Shown here: piece after piece, positions 1 through 8,563 of the stretch | Layout of the letters: each line of letters opens with the position of its first letter | Numbering within the stretch: the stretch's first letter is position 1 | Assembly (NCBI GenBank): GCA_025353165.1 | Contig: JANXRE010000167.1 | Span: forward strand, 1 to 43,033 | Direction of reading: 5' to 3' | DNA: 43,033 nucleotides | From: Acidobacteriota bacterium | GTDB lineage: Bacteria; Acidobacteriota; Terriglobia; Bryobacterales; Bryobacteraceae | The notes under the pieces: model-generated | What the model saw: only the letters and a program-made list of their open reading frames with translations | What the model was told of the DNA's origin: nothing | Databases searched by the model: none | Position numbers and translations under genes: made by a program

Positions 1-48
1 TGGCGCTCAGAAAGCGGCCGCCCTTTCAGTGTCCACGATTTGGCATGC

Positions 49-1179
49 CTAACCACTCAGAATCCCGGCGAGGATGTCCGGAATCTCGAACACCGCGAGG
101 TTCTCGATCTTCTCGACGGATGCCTTGTAATCCTCAAATTCGGACGTCGTGAGCATCCGTCTCACCGCTTTATCTATGCCGCGGAAATTCGGCAGCACAA
201 CTCCAGCGCGCTTTTCCTGGACCCACTCGGTGTTGTATCGCTCCTGAGGCATCGTCCAGGCGTTCCGCTCGACGATCACCGGCAACTTCATCGCGATGGC
301 TTCGCTGATGCTGCCCGGGCCGGGCTTGCCGACAAAGAAATCCGCGAGCCGCATGAAGCGCGGGACATCGTCCGTGAAGCCCACCACGTGCATGGGGATG
401 CGTTTCGGCATCGCGCGCAGCCGCTGGGCGAGTTTCTCGTTGCGGCCGCAAATGAGAATGAGCTGCACGCCCGCGTCGCTGCCATTCAACTTCGAAGCGA
501 TATTCAGCATCGCATTGGATCCCTGGCCGCCGAACAGGACCAAGCCCGTCGGCCGGTCCGGGTCGAGGCCGAGTCTCCGGCGTTCCGCCGCGCGATCCAC
601 CGTAACCTGTTCGTAAAACTTCGGCCGCAGGATCATACCGGAAACGGCGAACACGCGATCCTCGCTGAATCCACTGGCGCGCGCCTGCTGGACCGCGCGC
701 CCGGTGCCGCAAATGAGGAACTGGTCCTGGCGTTCGATCCAGAAATGCGGCGGATAATCCGCGAAATCCGTGAGTATCGTCACATATGGAACGGAGGGGA
801 GCGCGTTTCTAAGGCTCTCGCGCATGGCGCGATTGAAGTTCGGCACTAGCGAGACAACCATGTCCGGCCTGGTCGCCGTCCAGTGCCGCTCCAGCAGTTT
901 CACGGCCGGGCCGTGATTCATGCGGATCACGACGTGGATCGCCTTGAGCAACTCCCCGGAACCGAGCGTCCATCCTTTTGCGAGCATGCGGTTGTAGAGA
1001 TCCTCCAGGCGGATCCCCGTGACTTTTCGAAAGACGTCGAGCGGGTCGAGCACCTCCTGTAGGTTGACCAGCCGAACATTCCACCCTCGGTTTTGTTGAT
1101 CGATCACCGCCTTCAATGCCGTGGCGGCGGCCCGGTGTCCACCTCCGGCATCGAAGAACATGAAGTCCACTGTTGCCAT
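49..1179 (-). CDS. MGDG-synthase/MurG-like glycosyltransferase
   Basis: A 376-residue GT-B glycosyltransferase of the monogalactosyldiacylglycerol synthase / MurG superfamily. The N-terminus carries the family's glycine-rich loop FFDAGGGHRAAATAL (about residues 9-23). The C-terminal nucleotide-sugar half shows LFGGQGSNAM near 216-225 and the acceptor/nucleotide motif GKPGPGSISEAIAMKLPV near 284-301. Such enzymes transfer a sugar from a UDP-sugar to diacylglycerol at the inner face of the cytoplasmic membrane. The exact sugar and lipid cannot be read from sequence. It is complete, with the stop at 49-51 and ATG at 1177-1179. It is divergent from a PAP2 phosphatase, which could supply or recycle diacylglycerol-type lipids; that functional link is inference. 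Confidence 0.85.
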   Translation of the reverse strand: MATVDFMFFDAGGGHRAAATALKAVIDQQNRGWNVRLVNLQEVLDPLDVFRKVTGIRLEDLYNRMLAKGWTLGSGELLKAIHVVIRMNHGPAVKLLERHWTATRPDMVVSLVPNFNRAMRESLRNALPSVPYVTILTDFADYPPHFWIERQDQFLICGTGRAVQQARASGFSEDRVFAVSGMILRPKFYEQVTVDRAAERRRLGLDPDRPTGLVLFGGQGSNAMLNIASKLNGSDAGVQLILICGRNEKLAQRLRAMPKRIPMHVVGFTDDVPRFMRLADFFVGKPGPGSISEAIAMKLPVIVERNAWTMPQERYNTEWVQEKRAGVVLPNFRGIDKAVRRMLTTSEFEDYKASVEKIENLAVFEIPDILAGILSG

Positions 1180-1281
1180 TAAGCCTCTAAAGTTAGCACC
1201 TTCCGCGCGCAGCCAAACACTTTCACTGACGATTGTTCACGCCGTAATACGGGCGTAACCGGGCAAATGCAATAAGTAATC

Positions 1282-1812
1282 ATGGCTCAGGCCCTCCTGG
1301 GTTACATTGCCGCTCGGGATCACCGGCTCATGCACCGGATCAACGGTTGGCGCGCGCCGCGGTGGTTGCAACTCTGGATGATTTGCGCGACACGCGGCGG
1401 CGACGGATGGCTGTGGTACGTCATGGCCGTGGTGGTGGCGATGTTCGGGGGTCCGGCGCGCTGGCGGGCGCTGGGAGCGGCCAGTTTAGCGGCCGCCACC
1501 GGCATCGGGGTGTTCCGTTTTCTGAAGCGGGCGACACGGCGCCGGCGTCCCTGCGCGTTGGCGCCCCATTGCTGGTCCACGCTGCTGCCTCCAGATCAAT
1601 TCTCTTTCCCGTCCGGCCACACGATCACCGCTTTTGCATGCGCAATCTCGCTGGGGTGCTTCTATCCGGATCTCTTCCCCGGCTTGATGTTCTGCGCGCT
1701 GAGCATCGCGGTTTCCCGCATCATCCTCGGCATGCACTTTCTGAGCGACGTGGTAGCGGGAGCGGGAATCGGCGCGACTCTCGCCTACGCCTGCATCGCG
1801 CTGCTGTCCTGA
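1282..1812 (+). CDS. PAP2-family membrane phosphatase
   Basis: A 176-residue integral membrane phosphatase of the type 2 phosphatidic acid phosphatase family. All three catalytic motifs are visible: K82-x6-R-P90, P110-S-G-H113, and S145-R-x5-H152-x3-D156. These form the vanadium-haloperoxidase-like active site, where the second His is the expected nucleophile. Hydrophobic stretches around 43-55, 64-80, 113-128, 134-150 and 157-175 predict five or so membrane spans. Likely substrates are phosphatidate, undecaprenyl diphosphate or a related lipid phosphate. The neighbour on the other strand is a lipid glycosyltransferase. Only a weak Shine-Dalgarno (TAAG) precedes the ATG. Confidence 0.88.
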   Translation: MAQALLGYIAARDHRLMHRINGWRAPRWLQLWMICATRGGDGWLWYVMAVVVAMFGGPARWRALGAASLAAATGIGVFRFLKRATRRRRPCALAPHCWSTLLPPDQFSFPSGHTITAFACAISLGCFYPDLFPGLMFCALSIAVSRIILGMHFLSDVVAGAGIGATLAYACIALLS

Positions 1813-2526
1813 TCGGTGGGCGCGGGGTGCTTCCGTTCACCCATCGCATCGGCCCCGGACCGGCGAACCGGCTGCTGTGCGATGTGATCGCGACGCTAAC
1901 GGGAGGTATCCGGAATGCGCGCCTGGGAATGTGTACGGGCTACGGTGCAAGCCGTGGGAATGGGCTGCTGGGATGAGGCGAATGCTCGTGACGAATGGCA
2001 GACTTGATTCTGCCACAGAAGTGCCGTTATTGGCTCTAGTGGGCGCGCGGGCCGCTACGGGCAAGGCGGTCAGATCGTCTGCGGTCGCTGCAATCAGCCC
2101 ATGGGTTGGGCTGGAGGTCGTCGATGTTGAGCGCGATGTCTTCACCCTGGAAAAGCGCCTTCGTGGGGATTTGGCCAGCGGGGATCCAGACCCACACCAT
2201 TAGTGCCCCGAAACCGAAGAGGATGGTAAACGTTAGCCAGATCGGCCACGCCTTGCGCCATACGGTTCTGGACGTCTAACCTCCAGCCCACGAAGGAGAT
2301 TCACGGGATTGACCGGAGCGAGGTGCGCGACCTGCTGCCTCAAATCCGGCATCGACTGATGCGTGGTGTCTCATGTCCGGCTAATGACCCCACCTGGCCG
2401 GGGCCTCACTGCGACGAATGGATATGTCATCCTCTGAGAGATCAAGGCTTTACGGACAATGGCCGGATTTGGAAGGTGCGGTGCGTTAAGCCTAAGGGGA
2501 AACCCACAAAAAGAAGCGAGGATGCA
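1813..2526. other. 714-base stretch without a convincing gene
   Basis: Between the PAP2 gene and the start I prefer for cusC there is no frame with a good start, ribosome site and recognisable protein. Plus-strand frames can be kept open across parts of it (1877-2203 and 2323-2526), but the translated peptides show no motif or signal peptide. The minus strand holds a possible membrane-protein remnant at 2036-2275. The metal-responsive promoter of the efflux operon should lie near its right end. I see no convincing CueR-like dyad and no regulator gene. Confidence 0.6.
2036..2275 (-). pseudogene. possible remnant of a membrane-anchored protein
   Basis: An 80-codon open stretch on the minus strand, bounded by stops and lacking a start codon at its N-terminal side. 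Its first half reads like a genuine protein: a basic run WRKAW, a hydrophobic segment (IWLTFTILFGFGALMVWVW), then PAGQIPTKALF and GEDIALNIDDLQPNP. After about position 2105 it becomes Arg/Ser-rich and loses protein-like composition. I read it as a broken piece of a gene with one membrane anchor followed by an exported domain. The family is not recognised, and chance coding in G+C-rich DNA is the alternative. Confidence 0.3.
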
Positions 2527-3777
2527 TTGAGACGAGAAATCCTGATCGCTGCCGCACTCGCGCTCTCGGCAGCGGCACAGACCCCAGATGCGCGAGTGAG
2601 CCTGCGGGAACTTACCAGCGAGGCGATCAAGAGCAATCCGGAAATTGTCGCGGCTCAGAAGAACTACGAGGCCGCGCGCCAGCGGCCAACCCAGCAGAGC
2701 AGCCTACCGGATCCCATGATTTCGCTCGGATACGTCAGCGTCGGCAATCCCTTACCGGGCACCGGGCTGGGCAGCCAGGTTTTGTCAAACATCGGCGTGA
2801 TGTATTCGCAAGAGCTCCCGTACCCCGGAAAATTGAAACTCCGCGGCGAGATTGCCTCGAAGGAGGCGGACGCCGCGTTTCAGCAATATCAGGGGGTACA
2901 ACTGGCCGTGATCTCGCGACTCAAACAGGCTTATTTCCGGCTTCAGTACACCTATGCTGCATCGTACCTACTTATCCGCAATCGCGATCTGCTCAACAAA
3001 ATCGTGAGCGTAACCGAGTCGCGTTATTCGGTAGGAAAGGCCGCGCAGCAGGACGTTTTCAAAGCACAGACACAAGTCAGCATTTTTGAAACACGGCTGG
3101 TGAAGCTGGAACAACAGCGGATCAGCGCTGAAGCCGAGATCAACAGCGTTCTAAATCGACGTCTTGGCACCGTCATGGGCCGCCCGGGTGACCTTAAGCC
3201 TAAGGAGCTTACTGCCACGCTCGAAGAGCTATCTGGCGCGGCAGCGCAGAACTCGCCGATGCTCCGGCGCGAGCAGAAGATGATCGAACGGTCGGAATTG
3301 GCCGTCAATTCCGCTCGCAAGGAGTACTATCCGGACGTGACTCTCAGCGGCGGTTATTTCAACCAGGGATCGATGTCGCCTATGTACCAGTTTCAGGCTA
3401 ATTTTAAGGTGCCGGTCTATTTTTGGCGAAAGCAGCGCGCCGGGGTAAATGAACAGGTCAGCATGCTTTCCCAAGCACGGCGTACCTACGAGGCCACGGA
3501 TCAGTCGCTCCACTACCGCATTAAGGACGATTACACGATTGCGCAGGCCTCGTCGAGGCTTATGAAGCTGTACATGCAGACTGTTGTCCCACAGGGGAAT
3601 CTGGCGCTCGAATCCTCGTTATCCGCCTACGAAACGGGCAGCGTAGACTTCCTGTCGGTGCTGACCAACTTCACCATGGTGCTCGATTACGAGATGAGCT
3701 ACTACGACGAGGCGCTCAACTTTGCGCTGGCGCTGAGCCGCCTCGAAGAAATGACGGGCCAGCCGCTCACGGATTGA
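2527..3777 (+). CDS. cusC: TolC-family outer-membrane efflux protein (CusC-like)
   Basis: Outer membrane channel of a tripartite metal efflux pump, 416 residues from the TTG at 2527. I prefer this start to the GTG at 2323. It has a purine-rich ribosome site (AGCGAGGA) just upstream and gives a clean signal peptide: RRE, then ILIAAALALSAAA, with cleavage before QTPDA. The extra 68 residues of the longer frame look non-coding. The body shows the two repeated helical-hairpin halves of the OEP family (for example ITSEAIKSNPEI-like starts and long Gln/Ala-rich helices). The C-terminal DEALNFALALSRLEEMTG is also typical. It ends 11 bases before cusB, so it is co-transcribed with cusBA. Confidence 0.88.
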   Translation: MRREILIAAALALSAAAQTPDARVSLRELTSEAIKSNPEIVAAQKNYEAARQRPTQQSSLPDPMISLGYVSVGNPLPGTGLGSQVLSNIGVMYSQELPYPGKLKLRGEIASKEADAAFQQYQGVQLAVISRLKQAYFRLQYTYAASYLLIRNRDLLNKIVSVTESRYSVGKAAQQDVFKAQTQVSIFETRLVKLEQQRISAEAEINSVLNRRLGTVMGRPGDLKPKELTATLEELSGAAAQNSPMLRREQKMIERSELAVNSARKEYYPDVTLSGGYFNQGSMSPMYQFQANFKVPVYFWRKQRAGVNEQVSMLSQARRTYEATDQSLHYRIKDDYTIAQASSRLMKLYMQTVVPQGNLALESSLSAYETGSVDFLSVLTNFTMVLDYEMSYYDEALNFALALSRLEEMTGQPLTD

Positions 3778-3788
3778 GGGCGATTCTA

Positions 3789-5303
3789 ATGAAGGCCATT
3801 CGAACAATTGGGCTACTAGTGGTGATCCTAGCTGCGTTTGCGGGCGGGTACATATACAAGGCCGTCAAAGGCGGCGCGACAGGATCCGCGCAAAAGGGAG
3901 AACGCAAGGTCCTGTACTGGGTGGATCCGATGCACCCCGCGTACAAGTCCGACAAGCCCGGAATTGCACCGGATTGCGGCATGAAGCTTGTGCCGGTCTA
4001 CGCCGATGGAGGCGTTGCGGCATCGACGGCGGCCGGCGAGCGCAAAGTGCTGTACTACCGCGATCCGAGAGATCCCAACTTCAAGGCACAACAGCCTGGA
4101 TTGAATCCCGAAGCCGGCAATGAACTGGAGCCGGTCTATGCGGATGATGCCTCCATGATGCCTCCCGGAACCGTCCGGATCACACCGGAAAAGCAGCAAC
4201 TGATCGGCGTGAAGTACGGTCAGGTGGAAATGAGCGGTGGATCCCGGACGATCCGCGCAGTTGGCAAGGTGGCCATTGATGAGACCCGCATTGAACATGT
4301 CCATACAAAGGTGGAAGGGTGGATCGACAAAGTATTCGTGGATTTCACGGGCCAGCTGGTGAAGAAGGGCGATCCGCTTCTGACAGTCTACAGCCCTGAT
4401 ATGCTTGCGTCCCAGAGGGAATTGCTACTGGCTGCAAAGGCGAAGACTCTCATGCGGAACAGCGCTCTGCCGGCGGCATACGACCAGAGCGAATCCCTTC
4501 TCCAAGCCACCCGCCGCCGCCTGGAATTGTGGGACCTCAGTGAAGCGCAAATCAATCAGGTCCTCCGGACCGGGGAACCCATTAAGAACATCACGCTGTA
4601 TTCGCCGGCGACGGGCTACATTACCGATCGCAAAGCCTTCCCTCAACTGAAAATCATGCCCGATACGGACCTCTACACGATTGTCGATCTCAGTCGGGTC
4701 TGGATCATGGCGGATGTATACGAGTACGAAGCGTCGAACATCCGCCTGGGGGAGACGGCCCGCGTGTTTTTTGAAGCGCTTCCGGGAAAGACGTTCAACG
4801 CTCGGATTGATTACCTCCAGCCGCAGGTCGATCCGGTGACCCGCACTCTCAAGGTCCGGCTCAACATGAATAACCCGGGCTTAATGCTGAAGCCCGACAT
4901 GTACGCCAACGTCGAGTTTCGCGAGAACTTGCCATCCAAGCTCACTGTGCCGGCGGAGGCAGTGCTCGACGCCGGCGAGCGGAAGACCGTGTTCATCGAT
5001 CGCGGAAACGGTTTCTTTGAGCCGCGACAGGTACAAACGGGCGAGCGTGACGGAAACCGCATCCAGATTCTTTCCGGGCTCAAGGGTAGTGAACGCGTTG
5101 TCATTTCGGGCAATTTCCTGATCGATTCCGAAAGCCAAATGAAAGCCGCGGCAGCAGGAATGGGTGGTATGGCCGGGATGCCCGGAATGACTAATAAGCC
5201 TGCGAACCCTGACGTGCCTGCAAACTCGGCGAAACCTCCGGCGGGAAAGTCTGGCGCTAAAGAGATGTCCGACATGCCGGGGATGGAATCCAAGAAGAAA
5301 TGA
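3789..5303 (+). CDS. cusB: RND periplasmic adaptor with heavy-metal-binding domains (CusB-like)
   Basis: Membrane fusion protein of 504 residues linking CusA to CusC. The ATG at 3789 is preferred to the TTG at 3774, because it opens a membrane anchor (IGLLVVILAAFAGGYIY, residues 7-23). Two heavy-metal-binding modules follow in tandem. Module 1 (about 43-71) keeps M48-H49 and C63-G-M65. Module 2 (about 89-117) has the same frame but lost these ligands (RD, AGN). The lipoyl/barrel-sandwich and beta-barrel region (about 140-430) carries GWIDKVFVDFTGQLVKKGDPL and the YSPATGYI half. The C-terminus is Met-rich (GMGGMAGMPGM, MSDMPGM), suiting Cu(I)/Ag(I). Its stop overlaps the cusA start by 4 bases. 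Confidence 0.93.
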   Translation: MKAIRTIGLLVVILAAFAGGYIYKAVKGGATGSAQKGERKVLYWVDPMHPAYKSDKPGIAPDCGMKLVPVYADGGVAASTAAGERKVLYYRDPRDPNFKAQQPGLNPEAGNELEPVYADDASMMPPGTVRITPEKQQLIGVKYGQVEMSGGSRTIRAVGKVAIDETRIEHVHTKVEGWIDKVFVDFTGQLVKKGDPLLTVYSPDMLASQRELLLAAKAKTLMRNSALPAAYDQSESLLQATRRRLELWDLSEAQINQVLRTGEPIKNITLYSPATGYITDRKAFPQLKIMPDTDLYTIVDLSRVWIMADVYEYEASNIRLGETARVFFEALPGKTFNARIDYLQPQVDPVTRTLKVRLNMNNPGLMLKPDMYANVEFRENLPSKLTVPAEAVLDAGERKTVFIDRGNGFFEPRQVQTGERDGNRIQILSGLKGSERVVISGNFLIDSESQMKAAAAGMGGMAGMPGMTNKPANPDVPANSAKPPAGKSGAKEMSDMPGMESKKK

Positions 5304-8300
5304 TCAACGCAATCATCGAGTTCTCGGCTAAGAACAAGATCGTCGTCTTTATCCTGATAGCCGCAGCCGTTCTGGGGGGGCTGAACTCGATGCGGACTGT
5401 GCCGCTTGACGCGCTCCCGGACATGAGCGACACCCAGGTCATCGTCTACTCACGGTGGGATCGCAGCCCGGACATCATGGAAGACCAGGTCACTTACCCG
5501 CTCGTAACGGCAATGCTGGGCGCGCCAAAGGTGAAGGACGTACGCGGGTTCTCGGATTTCGGTTTCTCCTACGTCTACATCATCTTCGAGGAAGGCACGG
5601 ACATCTATTGGGCGCGTTCCCGCACCCTTGAGTACCTATCGAACGTGCTACCGCGCCTGCCGCAGGGCGTCAAGACCGAACTCGGACCGGATGCGACTGG
5701 CATCGGATGGGTGTTTGAGTATGCCCTGATCGACACGACCGGTAAGCAAAGCCTTGCGGATCTGCGCAGCTACCAGGACTGGTACCTGCGCTATTACTTG
5801 AAATCTGTTCCTGGGGTTGCGGAAGTCGCGCCGCTCGGAGGCTTTGTGCGGCAATACCAGGTCAACGTCGATCCGAACAAGCTTCAATCGTTCAACATCC
5901 CGATCAGCAAGGTAGTGGAGGCGGTTCGAAGCGGAAACAACGACGTCGGGGGCAGGCTCGTAGAGTTCACCGGCGCTGAGTACATGGTCCGCGGTCGCGG
6001 CTACGCGCAATCGACCGACGACATCGGAAAGATCGCGCTGGCGAAGAGCCAGAATGGGGTCCCTATTCGCATATCGGACGTCGGCGAAGTAACGCTGGGA
6101 CCCGACATCCGGCGTGGCGTAGCGGACTGGAACGGGACCGGCGAGACAGTCGCTGGGATCGTGATTATGCGGCAGGGGGAGAATGCTCTTCAGGTGATCG
6201 AACGCGTAAAGCAGAAACTCCATGATATCGAGGGAGGACTGCCACCCGGCGTGAAGGTAGTCTCCGCATATGACCGTTCCGAGTTAATCCTGCGATCCAT
6301 CGAGAACCTGAAGCAAACTCTGACGGAAGAGTTGATCATCGTGGCAATCGTCATCATGATCTTTCTGTGGCACATTCCCAGCGCGACCATCCCGATCATT
6401 ACAGTTCCAGTGGCTGTCATCATTTCGTTCATTCCCATGAAGGCTATGGGGTTGACCTCTAACATCATGTCGCTTGGCGGGATCGCGATCGCGGTTGGCG
6501 CCATGGTAGACGCCGCCATCGTGGTCGTCGAGCAGACCCATAAAAAGCTCGAAGAATGGGAACGCACCGGCCGCAAAGAGGATTATCACCGCGTCGTTAT
6601 TGATGCGGTTAAAGAGGTAGGCGGGCCGAGTTTTTTTGCGTTGCTGGTTATCGCCGTCGCTTTCCTGCCTGTGCTGACTTTGGAGGCGCAGGAAGGCCGA
6701 CTGTTCAAGCCTCTCGCGTATACCAAGACCTTCTCGATGATCATTGCGGCTGTTCTGGCCATTACGCTCGATCCGGCCATGCGGCTGCTGTTCACACACA
6801 TGAAGAACTTCGAGTTTCGTCCGCGCTGGCTGGCTCGAGTCACAAACGCAGTTCTGGTGGGCAAGATTCACTCGGAAGAGACCCATCCGATCAGTAAAAT
6901 CCTCATCCGCCTGTACGGACCGGTGTGCGCCTGGGCATTGCAGTGGAAGTGGCTGGTGATTGCCGGAGCCCTGGCTCTGGTTATACTCACCGTTCCGGTG
7001 TTCGAGAAGCTGGGATCGGAGTTCATGCCGCCTCTTGATGAAGGTTCGCTGCTCTACATGCCCTCGACGCTCCCCGGCATCTCGGTTACGCAGGCGCAGC
7101 AGTTGATGCAGGTGCAGGACCGAATCATCAAGCAGTTCCCCGAGGTATCGACGGTGCTGGGCAAGGCGGGCCGTGCTGAGACCTCTACCGATCCGGCTCC
7201 ATTATCGATGATGGAAACCGTCATCGTTCTGAAGCCCGAAACCCAGTGGCGGAAAGTCGATACGTGGTATTCATCTTGGGCGCCCGGATGGGCCAAGGGG
7301 ATCTTTCGCAGGTTCACGCCGGATCATATTTCGTCCGACCAATTAGCGGAGGAGATGAATCAGGCGCTGAAGATTCCAGGCACGTCTAACGCCTGGACGA
7401 TGCCAATCAAGGCCCGGGTAGACATGCTGACAACGGGTGTCCGGACGCCCGTTGGCATCAAGATCTATGGGGCGGACATCAAGAAGATCGAAGATTTGGG
7501 CACGCAGATCGAAGCGCTTCTTCCGAAGGTCCAGGGGACACGGAGTGTCTTCGCGGAGCGCACCAGCGGGGGGTACTTCCTTGACTTCAAATGGAATCGG
7601 GACGAACTAGCCCGCTATGGCCTCAGTATCGACAACGCTAACGACGTGGTGATGAGTGCCATCGGCGGCGAGAACGTTACCACTACCATCGAGGGGCGCG
7701 AGCGCTACCCAGTGAACGTTCGCTATATGCGGGATTACCGCAGCGATCCCGAGAAATTGGGGCGCGTTTTGGTGCCCACGATGGACGGCCAGACCCAAGT
7801 GCCCTTGGCGCAGCTTGCGGAGATCCGTACCGTAAGCGGCCCTGCGATGCTGCGGGACGAGAATGGAATGCTGAATGGCTACGTCTATGTCGATGTCGCC
7901 GGCCGTGATATCGGCAGCTACGTCGATGAAGCCAAGAAAGTCGTGCGCGATAAGGTGAAACTTCCAGCCGGGTATTCCTTCGCCTGGAGTGGGCAGTACG
8001 AGGCCATGCAGCGCGTTCGGGAGAAACTGATAGTCGTCCTTCCGCTCACGATCTTCCTGATCATCATGTTGCTGTACATCAACACGAAGTCGATGACCAA
8101 GACGCTGATCATCATAATGGCCGTGCCGTTCTCCGCCGTAGGCGCCATCTGGTTCTTGTACTTCTTGGGCTACAACATGAGCATCGGGGTGTGGGTTGGA
8201 CTGATTGCGCTCATGGGTGTCGATGCCGAGACCGGCGTCTTCATGATGCTCTATTTGGACATCGCCCACGACCAGGCAAAGGCGGAAGGGAAACTGCGCA

Positions 8301-8563
8301 GCCTGAAGGACCTCCAGGACGCCATCATGCACGGCGCGGTGAAACGAATTCGGCCTAAATTCATGACGGTGGCGACGATGTTCATGGGTTTGGTGCCGAT
8401 CATGTGGTCCGTGGGAACGGGGGCCGATGTGATGAAGCGCATCGCCGCCCCGATGATCGGCGGCATCTTCACGTCATTCATTCTGGAGTTGGTGGTCTAC
8501 CCAGCAGTTTACGAGGTGTGGAAATGGAATTTCGAACTAAAACAAGAACTCTCGCGGTCCTGA
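5300..8563 (+). CDS. cusA: heavy-metal RND efflux pump, inner-membrane subunit (CusA-like)
   Basis: A 1087-residue proton-driven HME-RND transporter that takes metal from the periplasm or membrane face and drives it through the CusB-CusC conduit. It has the twelve-helix RND plan: an N-terminal helix (FSAKNKIVVFILIAAAVLGG), a large periplasmic loop, the helix 2-6 block with IAVGAMVDAAIVVVEQ around residue 400 carrying the proton-relay Asp, a second loop opening with GSEFMPPLDEGSLLYMPST, and helices 8-12 with LIALMGVDAETGVFMMLYL. Length is normal for the family. The ATGA overlap with cusB implies translational coupling. The Met-rich CusB partner suggests monovalent Cu/Ag rather than Co/Zn/Cd, but that is inference. 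Confidence 0.95.
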   Translation: MINAIIEFSAKNKIVVFILIAAAVLGGLNSMRTVPLDALPDMSDTQVIVYSRWDRSPDIMEDQVTYPLVTAMLGAPKVKDVRGFSDFGFSYVYIIFEEGTDIYWARSRTLEYLSNVLPRLPQGVKTELGPDATGIGWVFEYALIDTTGKQSLADLRSYQDWYLRYYLKSVPGVAEVAPLGGFVRQYQVNVDPNKLQSFNIPISKVVEAVRSGNNDVGGRLVEFTGAEYMVRGRGYAQSTDDIGKIALAKSQNGVPIRISDVGEVTLGPDIRRGVADWNGTGETVAGIVIMRQGENALQVIERVKQKLHDIEGGLPPGVKVVSAYDRSELILRSIENLKQTLTEELIIVAIVIMIFLWHIPSATIPIITVPVAVIISFIPMKAMGLTSNIMSLGGIAIAVGAMVDAAIVVVEQTHKKLEEWERTGRKEDYHRVVIDAVKEVGGPSFFALLVIAVAFLPVLTLEAQEGRLFKPLAYTKTFSMIIAAVLAITLDPAMRLLFTHMKNFEFRPRWLARVTNAVLVGKIHSEETHPISKILIRLYGPVCAWALQWKWLVIAGALALVILTVPVFEKLGSEFMPPLDEGSLLYMPSTLPGISVTQAQQLMQVQDRIIKQFPEVSTVLGKAGRAETSTDPAPLSMMETVIVLKPETQWRKVDTWYSSWAPGWAKGIFRRFTPDHISSDQLAEEMNQALKIPGTSNAWTMPIKARVDMLTTGVRTPVGIKIYGADIKKIEDLGTQIEALLPKVQGTRSVFAERTSGGYFLDFKWNRDELARYGLSIDNANDVVMSAIGGENVTTTIEGRERYPVNVRYMRDYRSDPEKLGRVLVPTMDGQTQVPLAQLAEIRTVSGPAMLRDENGMLNGYVYVDVAGRDIGSYVDEAKKVVRDKVKLPAGYSFAWSGQYEAMQRVREKLIVVLPLTIFLIIMLLYINTKSMTKTLIIIMAVPFSAVGAIWFLYFLGYNMSIGVWVGLIALMGVDAETGVFMMLYLDIAHDQAKAEGKLRSLKDLQDAIMHGAVKRIRPKFMTVATMFMGLVPIMWSVGTGADVMKRIAAPMIGGIFTSFILELVVYPAVYEVWKWNFELKQELSRS

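Noticed and set aside
1905-1990. Possible cobalamin riboswitch: GGTGCAAGCCG near a GGGAA and a GGGCTGCTGGG run.
   Set aside because: The conserved B12-box and the GCCACTG-type element are absent in order and spacing, and no B12-related gene follows.
2323-2526. N-terminal extension of cusC from the GTG at 2323.
   Set aside because: It would bury the signal peptide 68 residues inside the protein and shows no conserved features. The TTG at 2527 has a ribosome site and an immediate signal peptide.
7607-8332. A 241-codon minus-strand frame opposite cusA.
   Set aside because: Asp/His-rich shadow of cusA codons, without start signals or motifs.
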